Origin: Zeus faber
Taxonomy: Eukaryota > Chordata > Actinopteri > Zeiformes > Zeidae
Assembly: GCA_960531495.1 (NCBI GenBank)
Contig: OY482865.1
Location: forward strand, 14,216,787-14,280,786
DNA length: 64,000 nucleotides
Direction of reading: 5' to 3'
Shown here: one piece after another, positions 10,919 through 50,865 of the stretch
Layout of the letters: each line of letters opens with the position of its first letter
How positions within the stretch are numbered: the first letter of the stretch is position 1
Notes under the pieces: generated by a model
Told to the model about the DNA's origin: nothing
The model's input: only the letters and a program-made list of their open reading frames with translations
The model's database searches: none
Program-made: the position numbers and the translations under genes

Positions 10919-13542
10919 AAAACATTAAAAAAAAACCTTCCAGGACTTGAAGGATCTGCTGCTAACGTCTTGGTGCCACATACCACAGGACAGCTTCAGA
11001 GGTCTTATGGAGTCCACGCCTCCACGGGTCAGAGCTGTTTTGGCGGCACAAGGGGGAGCTACACAATATTAGTGGTTATTAGTGGTGGTTTTAATGTTGT
11101 GGCTGATCGGTGTATGTTCGCTATTTCACGATGCAATTGAATGGAAGTGATCCTCCAAAAATGGCGACCGGAGTCCATAGCAACCCATAGCTGCCTTCAA
11201 ACTTCCCGAGCCTTATTCACTGATTATACATTCCCGATGTTCTTGTTTGTTTGTTTTTTTTTTTGACAGGATGACACAGATAATCCCCCCACCAGTGAGA
11301 CCATAGAGAGCCACTTTAAAACGAACTCAAATGATTTTTTTGACATTAGTGACAAGAGAAGAATAGATTTCTCCGGTAATGGCAAGACTTTTGACATCAC
11401 ATTTTTATTTGCCATTTTTACTATTTACCTTCTTGTACTTGACCTCAGTGAGCTGATTCCTTTTCCTCCGCGTGCAGTGATGCTGCTGACTGATCTTCAA
11501 ACGGGACAACAAAGTAGGATCTATCGATCAGTCTACTTTGACACAAGGTAAAACGACACATTGTCAAGAGACAGAAAATAACACAAAATCACATTTAAAA
11601 ACACAGCCTCTTTCTTGGGAACGGAAAGCGACATGCAGCGCCTTTCTCACAAAATGAACGTGAAAGTGCTTGTGGTCCTCAACACGGGGTCCGGGGACCC
11701 CCCCCCAGCGGTCCGTCAAAATGATCCGTTAGGGTCCCCAGCAAAATTACTAATAGTTTGACTTGACGGTTATTTATTTTTATTTTTTACATCATTAGAG
11801 AATGTACAATAATGATCATAGTTTCACGTTTATCTCCCTAACTATAGTACAGGCTATTCTTATCGAACAAACATTTTCTTAGATTGGCGTTCCAGCAAAA
11901 TAAATATTGTATTAAAGCAATGGAGAAAGGTTGAATCAGTGATTTACAGAATATAAAAGGAATATGTAAATCTTTGTCATCCTTTTATTTGTGTCTAGGT
12001 GCTGTTGCTATAGTTCAATCCCAGTTTACTGGGAAATGGTGGATCCCAAACTTCCCTATCAGGTGACGTCAAAAAGCAATATTGATTTTCTCATTACTAC
12101 ATTGTGTTCCATAACTAAACAGCAACTACAGTAATATATATTTTTAAAGTCACATTTTACCTTTCAGAGAATAAAAACCCAAAACAACTATTGTCTATAA
12201 TGTCAATTAATAAATGATTCAATTTTCCAATTGCTGAAGATATAAATATATGAATATCCGAAACCTATATCTAAAATCATAAATATTTCCGGGGCAGTAT
12301 ATTGTGCGTGTAAAATCATTTTCATATAGAAAATAAATTGCTTTATCGTTACATTCTCATTGAATATATACTCTGTTGTCTTATGTAGTAGTACCCTGTA
12401 ACTCATGTAGTATTACTCTGCCACCCACAAAGAATGTGTATTTTTCACTCCAAAAAAAAAAAAAAAGAATCCCTTAAAAATAAGGCTAGGATTAACCAGA
12501 AAGGCAGTCAACACATAGAAATACAAAGATATACAATATAAAAAATGTATTATAAAAATATATATTTAATATAGAGATATCAAAACAAAATGGTAGAACA
12601 TAATGAGAAAAAAGCATTAATTTTTTCATGTCCATTAAAGCAAATGCACACTGCTGATCTTGTTCTTTGGGAATGGTGATCACAACAACTATATTAATGT
12701 GTGCTCTGGTTTAGTGTATTTTTTTTAAATATTTATCTCCTGCAGTTGATCCGTCTGAGTGACCACAATCCGGAGTTCCAAACCGTGGCGAGTTCGTTGA
12801 AGGACGGGATGTTTAACAGAAGCATCGTCTCGATCAGCAGAATACAAAACATCAACCTGTGGGAAATGTTCTGCAGGTTTGTCTCTTTCCATGGACTTCC
12901 ACTGGAGCGCCTCGCTCTTCTTTTTCATTGGTCCTCGCTTTTCACCTTGTTGGGAATCTGAAGGAAGAAGAAGCAGCTCCTGGGGATCCAAGGTGTCAAC
13001 GCAGTTCTCGAACGTAAACTTTTCCACGGAACCAAAGCGAGTAATGTGCACAACATCTGCACATATAATTTTGACTTGCGATTTTCCGGGGCCAATGGCC
13101 ACGACTACGGAAGAGGTGAGTGACAGTTCAGACCAAGTAATGAGCGAACGAGTACACATTCAGTCAGTGCAAATGGCTGAAGCTTGACTTTTTGCACTTT
13201 GCATTTCACCTGTGTTTAATGTGTTGAAATGTTTTTTCCGTAGGAATATATTTTGCAAGACACGCAATGTACGCGGACAAATTCAGCGTCTGGAGCGCCG
13301 AGCCGCTACCTTTGCAGGGCGGAGCAGCGCAGCGTGAGCAAGACAAACCGACTAGAATCTTATTCCTGGCCCGAGTGATGATCGGAAAGTCGAGATTAGG
13401 GAGACAATTTTTTCAAAGCCCTGATCACGACTCTTCGGCCAACTCTTACAACAGCTGCGTGGACAATGTCAGTCATCCCAGAATCTTTGTCGTATTTGAG
13501 CCCAATCAAATCTACCCAGAGTACCTGATTCAGTACCGCTGA
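9925..13542 (+). CDS. PARP11-like mono-ADP-ribosyltransferase (WWE + PARP catalytic domain), seven coding exons
   Basis: Joining 9925-10005, 11270-11375, 11478-11547, 11999-12062, 12746-12876, 12964-13115 and 13244-13542 gives an unbroken 300-residue protein with GT..AG at every junction. Residues about 13-105 form a WWE domain ('CWYYLADCGSWHRFE', later 'YWEMV'); such domains bind iso-ADP-ribose. Residues about 108-300 form the PARP catalytic domain. Visible parts are 'SRIQNINLWEMFCRKKKQL', the NAD-binding His172 in 'LFHGTK', Tyr204 in 'GIYFARHAMY', and the C-terminal 'NQIYPEYLIQY', where the third triad position appears to be Leu296 instead of Glu. H-Y-L/I types transfer single ADP-ribose units. 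Size, domain order and 'LPYQLI'/'FCRKK' fit PARP11 (about 330 residues) better than PARP12. An in-frame TGA at 9910 precedes the ATG, which has G at -3 and +4. It lies tail to tail with tmtc2. The orthologue versus paralogue question is open. Confidence 0.88.
10288..11114 (+). mobile_element. Tc1/mariner-type transposon, inactive, in PARP intron 1
   Basis: Perfect 30-base terminal inverted repeats at 10288-10317 and 11085-11114 begin TACACCGATCAGCCACAACA. The dinucleotide TA sits at both ends as expected for Tc1. The interior (about 10495-10770, plus strand) encodes a transposase fragment including 'NTVHHSLPRMGL', 'VSMLTPVHHRRRLQWTRE' and 'NWTMEQWKKV'. The DNA-binding N-terminus and the DDE C-terminus are incomplete, so it cannot encode a full enzyme. 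A second short element appears inserted near 10836-10960. Confidence 0.9.
10836..10960. mobile_element. Short element nested in the Tc1 copy, with AT repeat
   Basis: Begins with an 'AGAATACTTTATTAATTCCC' type sequence, typical of 3' ends of short or long fish retroelements, followed by (TA)n at about 10883-10910 and two A tracts. It interrupts the transposase region. Confidence 0.5.
11270..11375 (+). CDS. PARP11-like exon 2
   Basis: The acceptor is a T-rich tract ending GACAG and the donor is GTAATG. It encodes 'TSETIESHFKTN...RRIDFS', equivalent to the 'SSEDIEKSFKTN' region of PARP11. Confidence 0.88.
11478..11547 (+). CDS. PARP11-like exon 3
   Basis: Acceptor CGTGCAG, donor GTAAAA. It encodes the WWE strand 'MLLTDLQTGQQSRIYRS', with phases 1 in and 2 out that match its neighbours. 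Confidence 0.88.
11999..12062 (+). CDS. PARP11-like exon 4
   Basis: Acceptor GTGTCTAG, donor GTGACG. It encodes 'CCCYSSIPVYWEMVDPKLPYQ', which contains the third WWE-domain aromatic cluster and the linker to the catalytic domain. Confidence 0.88.
12746..12876 (+). CDS. PARP11-like exon 5
   Basis: Acceptor CTCCTGCAG, donor GTTTGT (a weak but valid GT). It encodes the start of the catalytic domain, 'LIRLSDHNPEFQTVA' to 'NLWEMFC'. Confidence 0.88.
12964..13115 (+). CDS. PARP11-like exon 6 (His of the triad)
   Basis: The intron before it is only 87 bases. It encodes 'KKKQLLGIQG...KLFHGTK', containing catalytic-site His172, then 'NICTYNFDLRFSGANGHDYG'. Donor GTGAGT. In this block the usual 'FDWR' of the family reads 'FDLR'. 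Confidence 0.9.
13244..13542 (+). CDS. PARP11-like exon 7 (C-terminus)
   Basis: Acceptor CCGTAG. It encodes 'IYFARHAMYADKF...ILFLARVMIGK...YNSCVDNVSHPRIFVVFE...' to the TGA stop at 13540-13542. This is the best-matching part of the protein. Confidence 0.93.
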
Positions 13543-14150
13543 ACTGGAATGCCGTTTTATCTCGTCACAGTTGTGCATCATTTATATACTATAAGTATCC
13601 CGATAATAAGAATTTGAAAAAAAAGGCCCATTAGAGAACATACAGAGTGGACATGGACATTACATATAAGATGAATAACATACTGTATATAAGATACCTC
13701 ACCCAGGTGAATAAGCAAAAGTAACACGTTGGCAATACCAGTCTGAATTCAAGGCCAACATGATTATCATCAGTACAAAACCAAGTCTGATAACTTACTG
13801 TACTCTGTTGATGGAAACCTCTGCTCTGAAGACTCCGGAATGGAACCTGTGACGGCAGGACTGAAAGGCGGCGTCTCGACCATCACACCTGCGTTTAAAG
13901 CTCTTCTGGGTGAACAGCGTCTTCAGTGTTTTCAGGTTCAGTTAGAATCCTCATTTGGCTCCGCTCATCGAAGAGAGCCCCCTCTTAAATAGTCGATGTT
14001 TACTAGCCCCGCTTGCATTAAGTTGAGGTGGAGAACGGCCTCACCTCGGTCCTGCCCGCCGCCGCCTTCTCCGTGAAGTTAGAGAACACCCTTCATAAGC
14101 TCACATTGCGGCGAGTTCGGGATACAGTGTGTTCCCACTTATATTAACCT
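13543..14150. other. 3' flank of the PARP gene
   Basis: Presumed 3' UTR and intergenic DNA. The first clear AATAAA signals downstream on the plus strand are at 14576-14581 and 14788-14793, beyond the MITE at 14151. If these are used, the MITE is part of the 3' UTR. Confidence 0.3.
13938..14058 (+). repeat. Repeat copy A of a local pair (with 15460-15560)
   Basis: Shares with 15460-15560 a stretch ending in GCTTGCATTAAG, TGAGGTGGAGAA and GGTCCTGCCCG, with indels upstream. The two copies have the same orientation and are 1.5 kb apart. Identity unknown. Confidence 0.7.
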
Positions 14151-14507
14151 CTTAAAAGGTGCAGTGTGTAGAATCCAGCAGTGAGGTTGCAGATCGCAAC
14201 CCACTGAACGCCCCTCCCCGGGGCGGTGCAACGTGGCGACTCCGTGGAGGAGATGGCGGCTGTGAACCTTGTGGAAAAAACGCAAAAGTCCCTCTCTAGA
14301 GCCAGCGTTTGGGCGGTGCAACATGGCGGCCTCCGTGAAACGTCCGTGAAATTCCCTGCATAGATAAAAACGTCTCATTCTAAGGTAACGGAAACACGAT
14401 ACATATATTCATGGGATTATACACTAATTAAAATATACTTGTAAATATTTTATTCCATTTCTGCCCAGTCTGTTCTGTACATTCTGCGCAGTCACCTTTA
14501 AACAAAA
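14151..14507 (-). mobile_element. MITE with TTTAAAGGTGCAGTG-type ends (full copy, inverted)
   Basis: The left end reads TTAAAAGGTGCAGTGTGTAG. The right end, read on the minus strand, is TTTAAAGGTGACTGCGCAG followed by AATGTACAGA. The interior on the minus strand ('CGTTTTTATCT', 'GGAGGCCGCCATGTTGCACC', 'AACGCTGGCTCTAGAGAGGG') matches the 43197-43569 copy, so both belong to one non-autonomous TIR family. No coding capacity. Confidence 0.85.
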
Positions 14508-15459
14508 CTAAATGAAAAGTGAGTGTTGTGGTGACAAATTCCAATGGCTGTTGCAGAGATTGACAATGGTTTATTAATAAACCATAATTAAAGATTTATT
14601 AGCATATGCATTGTCCGGTATCCAGTCTGTCCATCATCCAGTCTTTAATAAATATCCAAATAGCTTATAGAATGATACTGCATAGCTCGAATCAATTTAT
14701 AAATCAGTGTGAAGAACCTGAGATGCTATAAGACTGGCCGATAATTCAATACCATTGTTATATTATCTTTAGTTTGTGTGTTTATACAATAAAGTAGTCC
14801 AACATTTATTTCAATTTGTGGTCTTGATTTTTTTTAATTTTATTTTAGTTTTTACTTTACTGCTGCCTGCAAGGAAGTTAAACTTTGCAGATGCAATACA
14901 GGCAATAGCCAGCAGATGTCATTGCTGCCACAGGAGAAAGATGGCGTAGGGGTCATGTTGGGCCCTCCATTAACCTCTTGACTTTTCCAAGAGTTTAAGT
15001 GCCTCTCTGAAAACAACCCAATTTTACTCGGTGCACTCGACGCTATTTTCATTTCTATTTACTTACTGTCTATTTACGTATTCTAGTAAATGAACTACTA
15101 AATTTGTTTTTCCCCACCGCGCTCAGCGCTGGTCTCTGGGCGCTTTAGAACACGCCCTTGCGTCACCTGCTTTCAAAACGCCACCGACCGACACCGACGC
15201 TGAAGTTTTCACCCAATGTCTTATCTGCACCACCACCTTTGCACCACCGAGTGGCAGTGCGTGAAGGCAGTGTCCGAAACCATCCCATCAGCGCCTCACG
15301 GATCGGGTGTCAGGGCTTCTGTTTGGGACACAAAACGAGCAAATTACGCTCTTCCATGAGTGACTCCCGATCCCTGAGTCATTTAATATAGTATTGAAAA
15401 AAGTATTTAAAATACTCAATCTTGTCCCATTGTCTTCTGAGTGAACACCGTTTGAGTGG
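14508..15459. other. Intergenic DNA
   Basis: AT-rich then mixed sequence. It includes the AATAAA signals mentioned for the PARP gene and no supported exon. Confidence 0.4.
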
Positions 15460-15560
15460 TTCACTTAGAATTGTCATTGAGCTCCCTCTAAATAGTTTTT
15501 GTGAACTAGCCATGCTTGCATTAAGTGAGGTGGAGAAGGGCGCCACGTTGGTCCTGCCCG
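15460..15560 (+). repeat. Repeat copy B of a local pair (with 13938-14058)
   Basis: See the partner copy. The segment is open on the plus strand for about 85 codons around it ('ALSEVEKGATLVLPGASKPRRPP'), but I recognise no protein family. Confidence 0.7.
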
Positions 15561-16847
15561 GGGCCTCCAAACCTCGAAGACCGCCCCTGATCACCAAGAG
15601 ACCTGAACAACAATCGGTAAGACACAGAGTCCAAAAAATTGTTTTTCTTTCTTTTCTTTTTAATAGCTTCTTTAAATAGGACCCACTAAGTAACAGTGCG
15701 GTCCCTTGATGACCGTAGAGACCATTGCTGTGATTCAGTGCTGGTTTTTCGCAACGTCTCTTAAAATCAATGGACTGAAGAGTACTGTCGTGACAGTTCT
15801 TGAAATGAAACAGAATATTCCACTAATAGCCAAATCTGTCATTTATTATATATATAAAAAATTTTTAACAAAAGAAACAAAAGCTTAACAGTTAGTCAGT
15901 GAGGTCAGATGGAGTCCATTAAGATCGTCTTTCCTCAACTAAAAAGAAAAACATGCCGCTTGAGGGCATTTCACTGATTTTCATTTTTGGAATTGGTATT
16001 GTTTAGAATGATCACAGAGTAGTAGCCCTGCCCTATAATGCTTGTGAGTGAAGCAAAACACCCATTTTCAAGACAACCTGGTACAGTGCTATTTTGGAAT
16101 GAAAATCAAGTTTGGTCGACCTTTAGTACCACCTGAGCTGTGAACATTAAAGGCAGGCGTGGAGAGGACTTTTGTCTATAAACGGCCAGCTGGACTTCCT
16201 TCCCTCCTGGCTCCAGGTTCAGCTTCTGCCTTCAGAGGTCACGTCTGGAGGATGTGGAGGACTTTTTATTTCAGTGCAAATACTAAAATGCTAAAACAAG
16301 ACCGTAAAAATCCAAAATATTCTATGAATCATGAATCATCTATCTATCCATCAATATTGAATGGCAGTAAAATATTATCTGTCTACACCGAAAATGTGTT
16401 GTCAAAATGGCACTGATGGATTGAGTATAAAATGCTTTCATTTGTTAAACCTATATATCTTTTAGTTAACTCAACTTAAAATGCATTATGGAATCTAAAA
16501 TTATTACTTTTAAATCAGAACAATTTGCAATTTAACAGTGGAATCCATAATATCCATAAATGTATTCCATCTATGTATGTATTATGTATGTACAGTATGT
16601 ATCCATCTAATCATCCACCTCATTTATTTTTCCTCTGTTTGAATTATACTGCTTGCTTTTGCTTATTTCAGCTCTCCATTTTCTCTGCTTTCCTCCTGCA
16701 CAGCTTGGATACAATATTACTCAAACTTGACCCCAACCCTCAGACATTACCCTTAACCCTTCCCACAATAGCCCATGTCATATTAAGCGAATACAGAGCT
16801 GGGGAATATCTTTTTCTGGTTCCCATTACGTGCTATATAGAGCTGGG
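15561..16847. other. Intergenic DNA
   Basis: No gene recognised. Contains short ATCT/ATGTATGT-type simple stretches near 16340 and 16560-16610. Confidence 0.4.
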
Positions 16848-17135
16848 AGACACAGGACCTTGGGAACATACAGAAGGACTTTTGGAACATAGGACCTTGG
16901 GAACACAGGACCCTGCGCACGTAGGACCCCGGGATCATAGGACCCTCGGATCATAGGACCCTGGGCACATAGGACCTTGTGAACATAGGATCCTGAGTGC
17001 ATCAGACCTTGGGAACATAGTACCCTTGGGAACATAGGACCTTAGGAGATCACATATGTGGAACTGGGGGAGCACATATGTAGAACTGGGGGAACATAGA
17101 ACTCTGGGAACATTGGACCCTGGGAACACTGGAAG
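16848..17135. repeat. Minisatellite, about 16-base unit GGACCTTGGGAACATA
   Basis: About 16 imperfect tandem copies of a 16-17 base unit of form GGACCYTGGGAACATA. In the middle (about 17050-17090) two copies of a variant unit, 'CACATATGTRGAACTGGGGG', interrupt the array. All six frames are affected, so this is a DNA-level repeat and not coding. Confidence 0.9.
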
Positions 17136-17964
17136 GGAATGACCCCGTAACGGTCACCACCACATTCAAAAAATAGAGCGAACATCAAAAGCGCTTCTTT
17201 CGTCGGCTGTGGAGCGAGAACCAGACTTTGGAAAAATAAAAGGGGACAAATCTCTCTCCTCTCCTCTTCCTCACACAGTTAATTGGACGACAGCTCCAAT
17301 TTGCAATTCTGATGAGGCGTATCACTCGGAATGGAGGAATGTAGCTGGAGGATCCCCAAATTGAATCGGGCCAAAAAGGATTTATGGAGAGGTTTTTCTG
17401 AGGATGCAGTTTTCATTGTTCCAATAACATTTGGCATGGGTGGAATTATTGTTGTGGTTTTAGTGTCTATCTGCATTGATTACAGTTGGTCCAAAGCCTG
17501 TCATTAATATCTGAAAATCACATCGTAGATTTTAATATATGATGATATTTCTACCTATTAGTGATCTCAGCTGGATCAATATAGATGAGAAGAAAAGACC
17601 AAATTTTAAGTGAGGTTTTTGTGGTGTACTCTTTTCTGCTCAAAACACACTTCAAAACCCAGGAATCTGGAAGAGGAGTGGATGGGGACGGGTCCCTAAA
17701 TAATTCAGCGTCTCAACAATCCCTGACTCGAAATGACGACGGATTTAGATTTGCCTTTAGTATTATTTATGTCGTAGAGCAGATCCGGTGATAGATCGTC
17801 TCACGGACTCTCACAAATTCAATTTTTATTCCGAAAAACAAGGGCGTTCCGTCTCTTACAAAAACACAATCCACTTCAGCCTCAGACATTTCCTATAATT
17901 TAACTATACACCCACGATCATTAAAAAAAAAAAAAAGAAAGAAAGTGTCATTTGAAAAGAGCTC
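17136..17964. other. Intergenic DNA
   Basis: No recognised gene. An A-run is present near 17925. Confidence 0.4.
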
Positions 17965-18014
17965 TCACTGTGGCACCAGAACCGTACGGGTGTACGGTTC
18001 TGGTGCCACAGTGA
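17965..18014. repeat. Perfect 23-bp hairpin with 4-base loop
   Basis: The left arm 17965-17987 (TCACTGTGGCACC...CCGTAC) is the exact reverse complement of the right arm 17992-18014. The loop is GGGT. There is no mismatch in 23 pairs. Confidence 0.97.
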
Positions 18015-18980
18015 CAGCCCGGTGTCTCTGAGCAAAGAAAGAAAACAAGTGAAAAGACATTTTCCTGTTCCTGTTTCCTTTCGGGGAAACAAGAGAGAAG
18101 AACCAGGGGAAACGAAAGGGAACAGTGTTGACGTTTTTTTTTTCAAACTCTTAAGGACACATTCAATAAATTAAAAACCATCACGTGATCCCGCGGGGTA
18201 AGGAAACGCGACGTCGTTCCACACGGGTTGACGCAGCACTCAAGTAGTCACATTTGGGGCTTGGCACCGGGGGCGGTTTTTTCGCAGCACACGCATTGGC
18301 ACAGTCGAGGAGTTTCTCCTCGTCTCTCGCAACAGTCGCGACCGCGTAAAATGCAAAAAAAAAAAAATCGGAGCGATCGCTCGTTGGCACCTCAGGCGAC
18401 GACGGGTCACGCGCCATTCGATGACGCCCATTATTCATCTGCTGCAAGAACATGTACATGTCATCCCACTTGATATCCATTATCCGAGGCAAGCAGATTC
18501 AACATGCTATTATTCTCGTGTTTTTTTTCCCTCATTGAAATGTGAATACATTTTGCAGAAAATTTATTTAGAAATCACCGCGACACCTTTGCTCAGAATA
18601 CTTGTGCGTACGAGCACCCCGGGCCTCGATGTGATGCAAAGCGACGCACATCCTCCCCCTCGCTGTGAACTTAATGTACGGTGGATCTGCTAAGTCACAT
18701 CAAATTAACCGGACTTGTTCCGCCCGTCATCGCGTCCTGTCGGTGCGGCCCACGGACTAAAAAAAACGTCCCGAACCTTTCACGAAGGGAAAACGTCGCC
18801 GTTCCACGATGACCCGAGTCTCTAAAACACTCAGAGGAGAAGGCCTTGAAATGAAGATAGCTCTTAGTCTCCAGCCTTTTAAAAAAAAAAATAATAATAA
18901 TAATAAAAAATAAATCCACAACCGCAACCACAGGTCTCACCGAGGCTCCTGTTCCTTGGAAAACACGACCCCCCTCCGTT
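18015..18980 (-). other. Presumed tmtc2 3' UTR and intergenic boundary
   Basis: Lies directly downstream (minus strand) of the tmtc2 stop. TTTATT at 18563-18568 is an AATAAA signal on the minus strand, giving a possible 3' UTR of about 420 bases. The true end is not visible from sequence. Confidence 0.3.
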
Positions 18981-48008
<29,028 letters not shown>

Positions 48009-48425
48009 CTGGAAAGAAGGAGGACAAGCGATTTCGTTTTTAATTAAGGGTAAACCTAAAATGTAATCTCTAAAACATGGATGCCATTTCTTTTTTTATT
48101 TTAGTTCTGGCCATTCGCGACCGATAGAAACACTTCTAGAAGTGTTTATGTATCAGGTGTTGGGTGCTATGCCTGACAAAATGGTTGCCAAATATTAGTC
48201 ATTTTATAATTGAGTGATATACTGTATGATCGTGTATAATAATAGTCTATACATCAATATTCAAACTGGTTTCACCATTTTTGACAGTAAACCTATATTG
48301 TCAGGCCCTGTGTTCTCTGGGCAGCGTGAAGCGTGATCGACAGATGTCTTGAGGGGAAAGTCTGCCCAGGTGTAGATAAGGCTCGACAATACAAATGTAA
48401 GAAGATAAATGGGCCGCTAAATATG

Positions 48426-48542
<117 letters not shown>

Positions 48543-49149
48543 CAGGTGGCTGTGCGCCCCCAAGGCCGCTGTGAAATCCGACAATTAGCGGATCATTATC
48601 CGAGACAGGAGCTGCACTGGTGTACTCTAACGGACTGTGACGAATTCGACTCGCTACTGGAATTCACAAAACGGGGCCACGAATGGCAGCAAAAAACAAC
48701 AACAACATACTGCTCTACCATCTAATTGTCAACAAAATGTTCAGGATCATAAGAAAATAATGATAATTTACACCTAACGTGAATTCACAGTAGAGCAAAT
48801 GAAGATCGATTGTGTGTTTTCTAAGCACAAATTATTAACAAAAAAAAAAATAATCTTTGGGAAGTACAATTCATCAAGATTAATAATAGCGGAATAATAT
48901 GTCAAGAGATGAAGATGAACGACGAGAAAAACCCTCAAACGTGCTCATTTGAAGCATCTAAGTGCAGGCAACCACGGGCCCACCGGTGTCAGTCAAGTCG
49001 GGCCAGCGGGCCAGGAAAAATCTTTTGCTCAAAGTTTGTTTAACTTGGATGGTTGTTGTTTCCGAAAAACCCACCAAAGGGACGAGTGGACTTTCCTTCC
49101 ACCTCAGCAAGTCCTTTATTGCAATATTGTAATTTAGTGTAGAAAGCAC

Positions 49150-49312
49150 TTGAATGGGACAGAGAGAGGGAGAGAGAGATACAGTAGAGATACAGTAGAG
49201 AGAGAGCGAGAGAGAGAGAGAAAAAGAGAGAGACAGCGGGATAGCGATAGAGCGAGAGAGTGTGGGAAGGAGCAGGGGGAGAGAAAGAGAGAGAGAGAGA
49301 GAAAACTCACAG
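49150..49312. repeat. GA-rich low-complexity block
   Basis: About 160 bases almost wholly made of GA/GAGA and related purine steps on the plus strand. Confidence 0.95.
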
Positions 49313-49875
49313 TGAAAGACAAAGAGAAGAGTGCACTAGCAGATGAGTTCTCAGACGTGGTGAAAAAGGGCGAGGATAGTTAAAACACGTCGTCCAGGAT
49401 CCTTTTCCCTCTTCCCACAAACTGTCGCGCTCGGCCCCTGACGCCCCCCCCCTCCCCCCCCGGTCCCCCCGTCCCCCATCCCTCGCCCCTCGCGTGAGCA
49501 ACAGTGAATTCCTCCGCTTCCCAGGATTGTTTTCTGAGAGGGAGCGCGATAGGAGGAAGAATACACTTCAGCGCGGCGCGTTTCCGAGGCGCTGCATCGC
49601 ATTTACACTACGCTTCATCTACAATGCGCCTTCACCGAGGAAATATTATCAATGTAACGGGCAGGAAAATAGATTAATAAATTATATATACATACATATA
49701 TTTTTTTTTAAGGGAGGTGAATATCATTAGCGTGCATTATTAGAAATAAAATTCCGGGTGACGTTTTTTTTCCGTGGCGTTCTCTAATAATATTTTTGGC
49801 GCTCCATGCCTTAGTATACCCAAAGGAGATTACTGTGTATGGACAAATTCAGACATATTTAAATCACCCCCACAC

Positions 49876-49942
49876 GCGGGCGCACACACGCACACACACA
49901 CGCACACACACACACACACACACACAGACACACACACACACC
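49876..49942. repeat. Imperfect (CA)n microsatellite
   Basis: CA units with CGCA and GACA variants. Confidence 0.95.
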
Positions 49943-50109
49943 ATGAGTTGTATTCTGACTCTACGGTCTCTGTACCTGCGTTGATAAATAATTGAAATAT
50001 TCAAATCACCACCACCAACCTCCCCAAAACAGCCGCCATCCTCTGCTCCTGCCTGATGAGTAATGAAAAGAATGGATTAACTGCAAGCTTTTGACAATGG
50101 GCTGTATAA

Positions 50110-50153
50110 ATGTGTGTGTGTGTGTGTGTGTGTGTGGCTGTGCATGTACAAGC

Positions 50154-50203
<50 letters not shown>

Positions 50204-50293
50204 AAATGCGTTGGGGGTTAAAATATGAATATGGACACACTGTGAGGAGTGTCAGAAATTGTGAGTGTATTGGCATGACTGTTTGCATGTTTG

Positions 50294-50328
<35 letters not shown>

Positions 50329-50330
50329 TG
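50110..50330. repeat. Cluster of three (TG)n tracts
   Basis: TG runs at about 50111-50136, 50157-50202 and 50297-50327 are separated by short unique sequence. The segments 50210-50360 and 50510-50630 are related (GTGTATTGGCATGACTGTTTG versus GTGTATTGGCACGATTGTTTG, and CTATACTTG), indicating a local duplication. Confidence 0.85.
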
Positions 50331-50667
50331 CTATACTTGTGAGGACTGGTGTGAGTTAATGTTTTGATTGAGGACATTTTACAAAGTGAGGACATTTTTG
50401 GCAGTCTCCCATTTTTTTCTCTTGTTCATTGTGTGTGTATGTGCGTGTGCTTGTGCATGTACATGCATGTGTTGGGGCGTACAAAAATAAAACAAAAAAC
50501 AAAAAAAGGGCTTACGCTGTGAGGGGTCTTATTGTGTGCGTGCGTGTATTGGCACGATTGTTTGCGTGAATGTGTGTGTGCTATACTTGGTGCGGATTGG
50601 TGCGAAATTTTAAGCTTTCGAGCGAGGACATTTTGCTGCCCTCTGTCTTCCCCCCCCCATTCTCTCA

Positions 50668-50792
<125 letters not shown>

Positions 50793-50811
50793 ATAATGCG
50801 CGTGTGTATAT

Positions 50812-50814
<3 letters not shown>

Positions 50815-50865
<51 letters not shown>

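Noticed and set aside
15158-15679. Two adjoining plus-strand frames as exons of a third gene
   Set aside because: No splice sites in phase and no recognised protein; part of it belongs to the repeat pair.
16525-17129. Repetitive proline/glycine-rich open frames over the minisatellite
   Set aside because: Several frames on both strands are open at once because of the 16-base repeat; no start or splice context supports coding.
16848-17135. CRISPR-like array
   Set aside because: The units are contiguous and degenerate with no unique spacers, and the genome is a fish.
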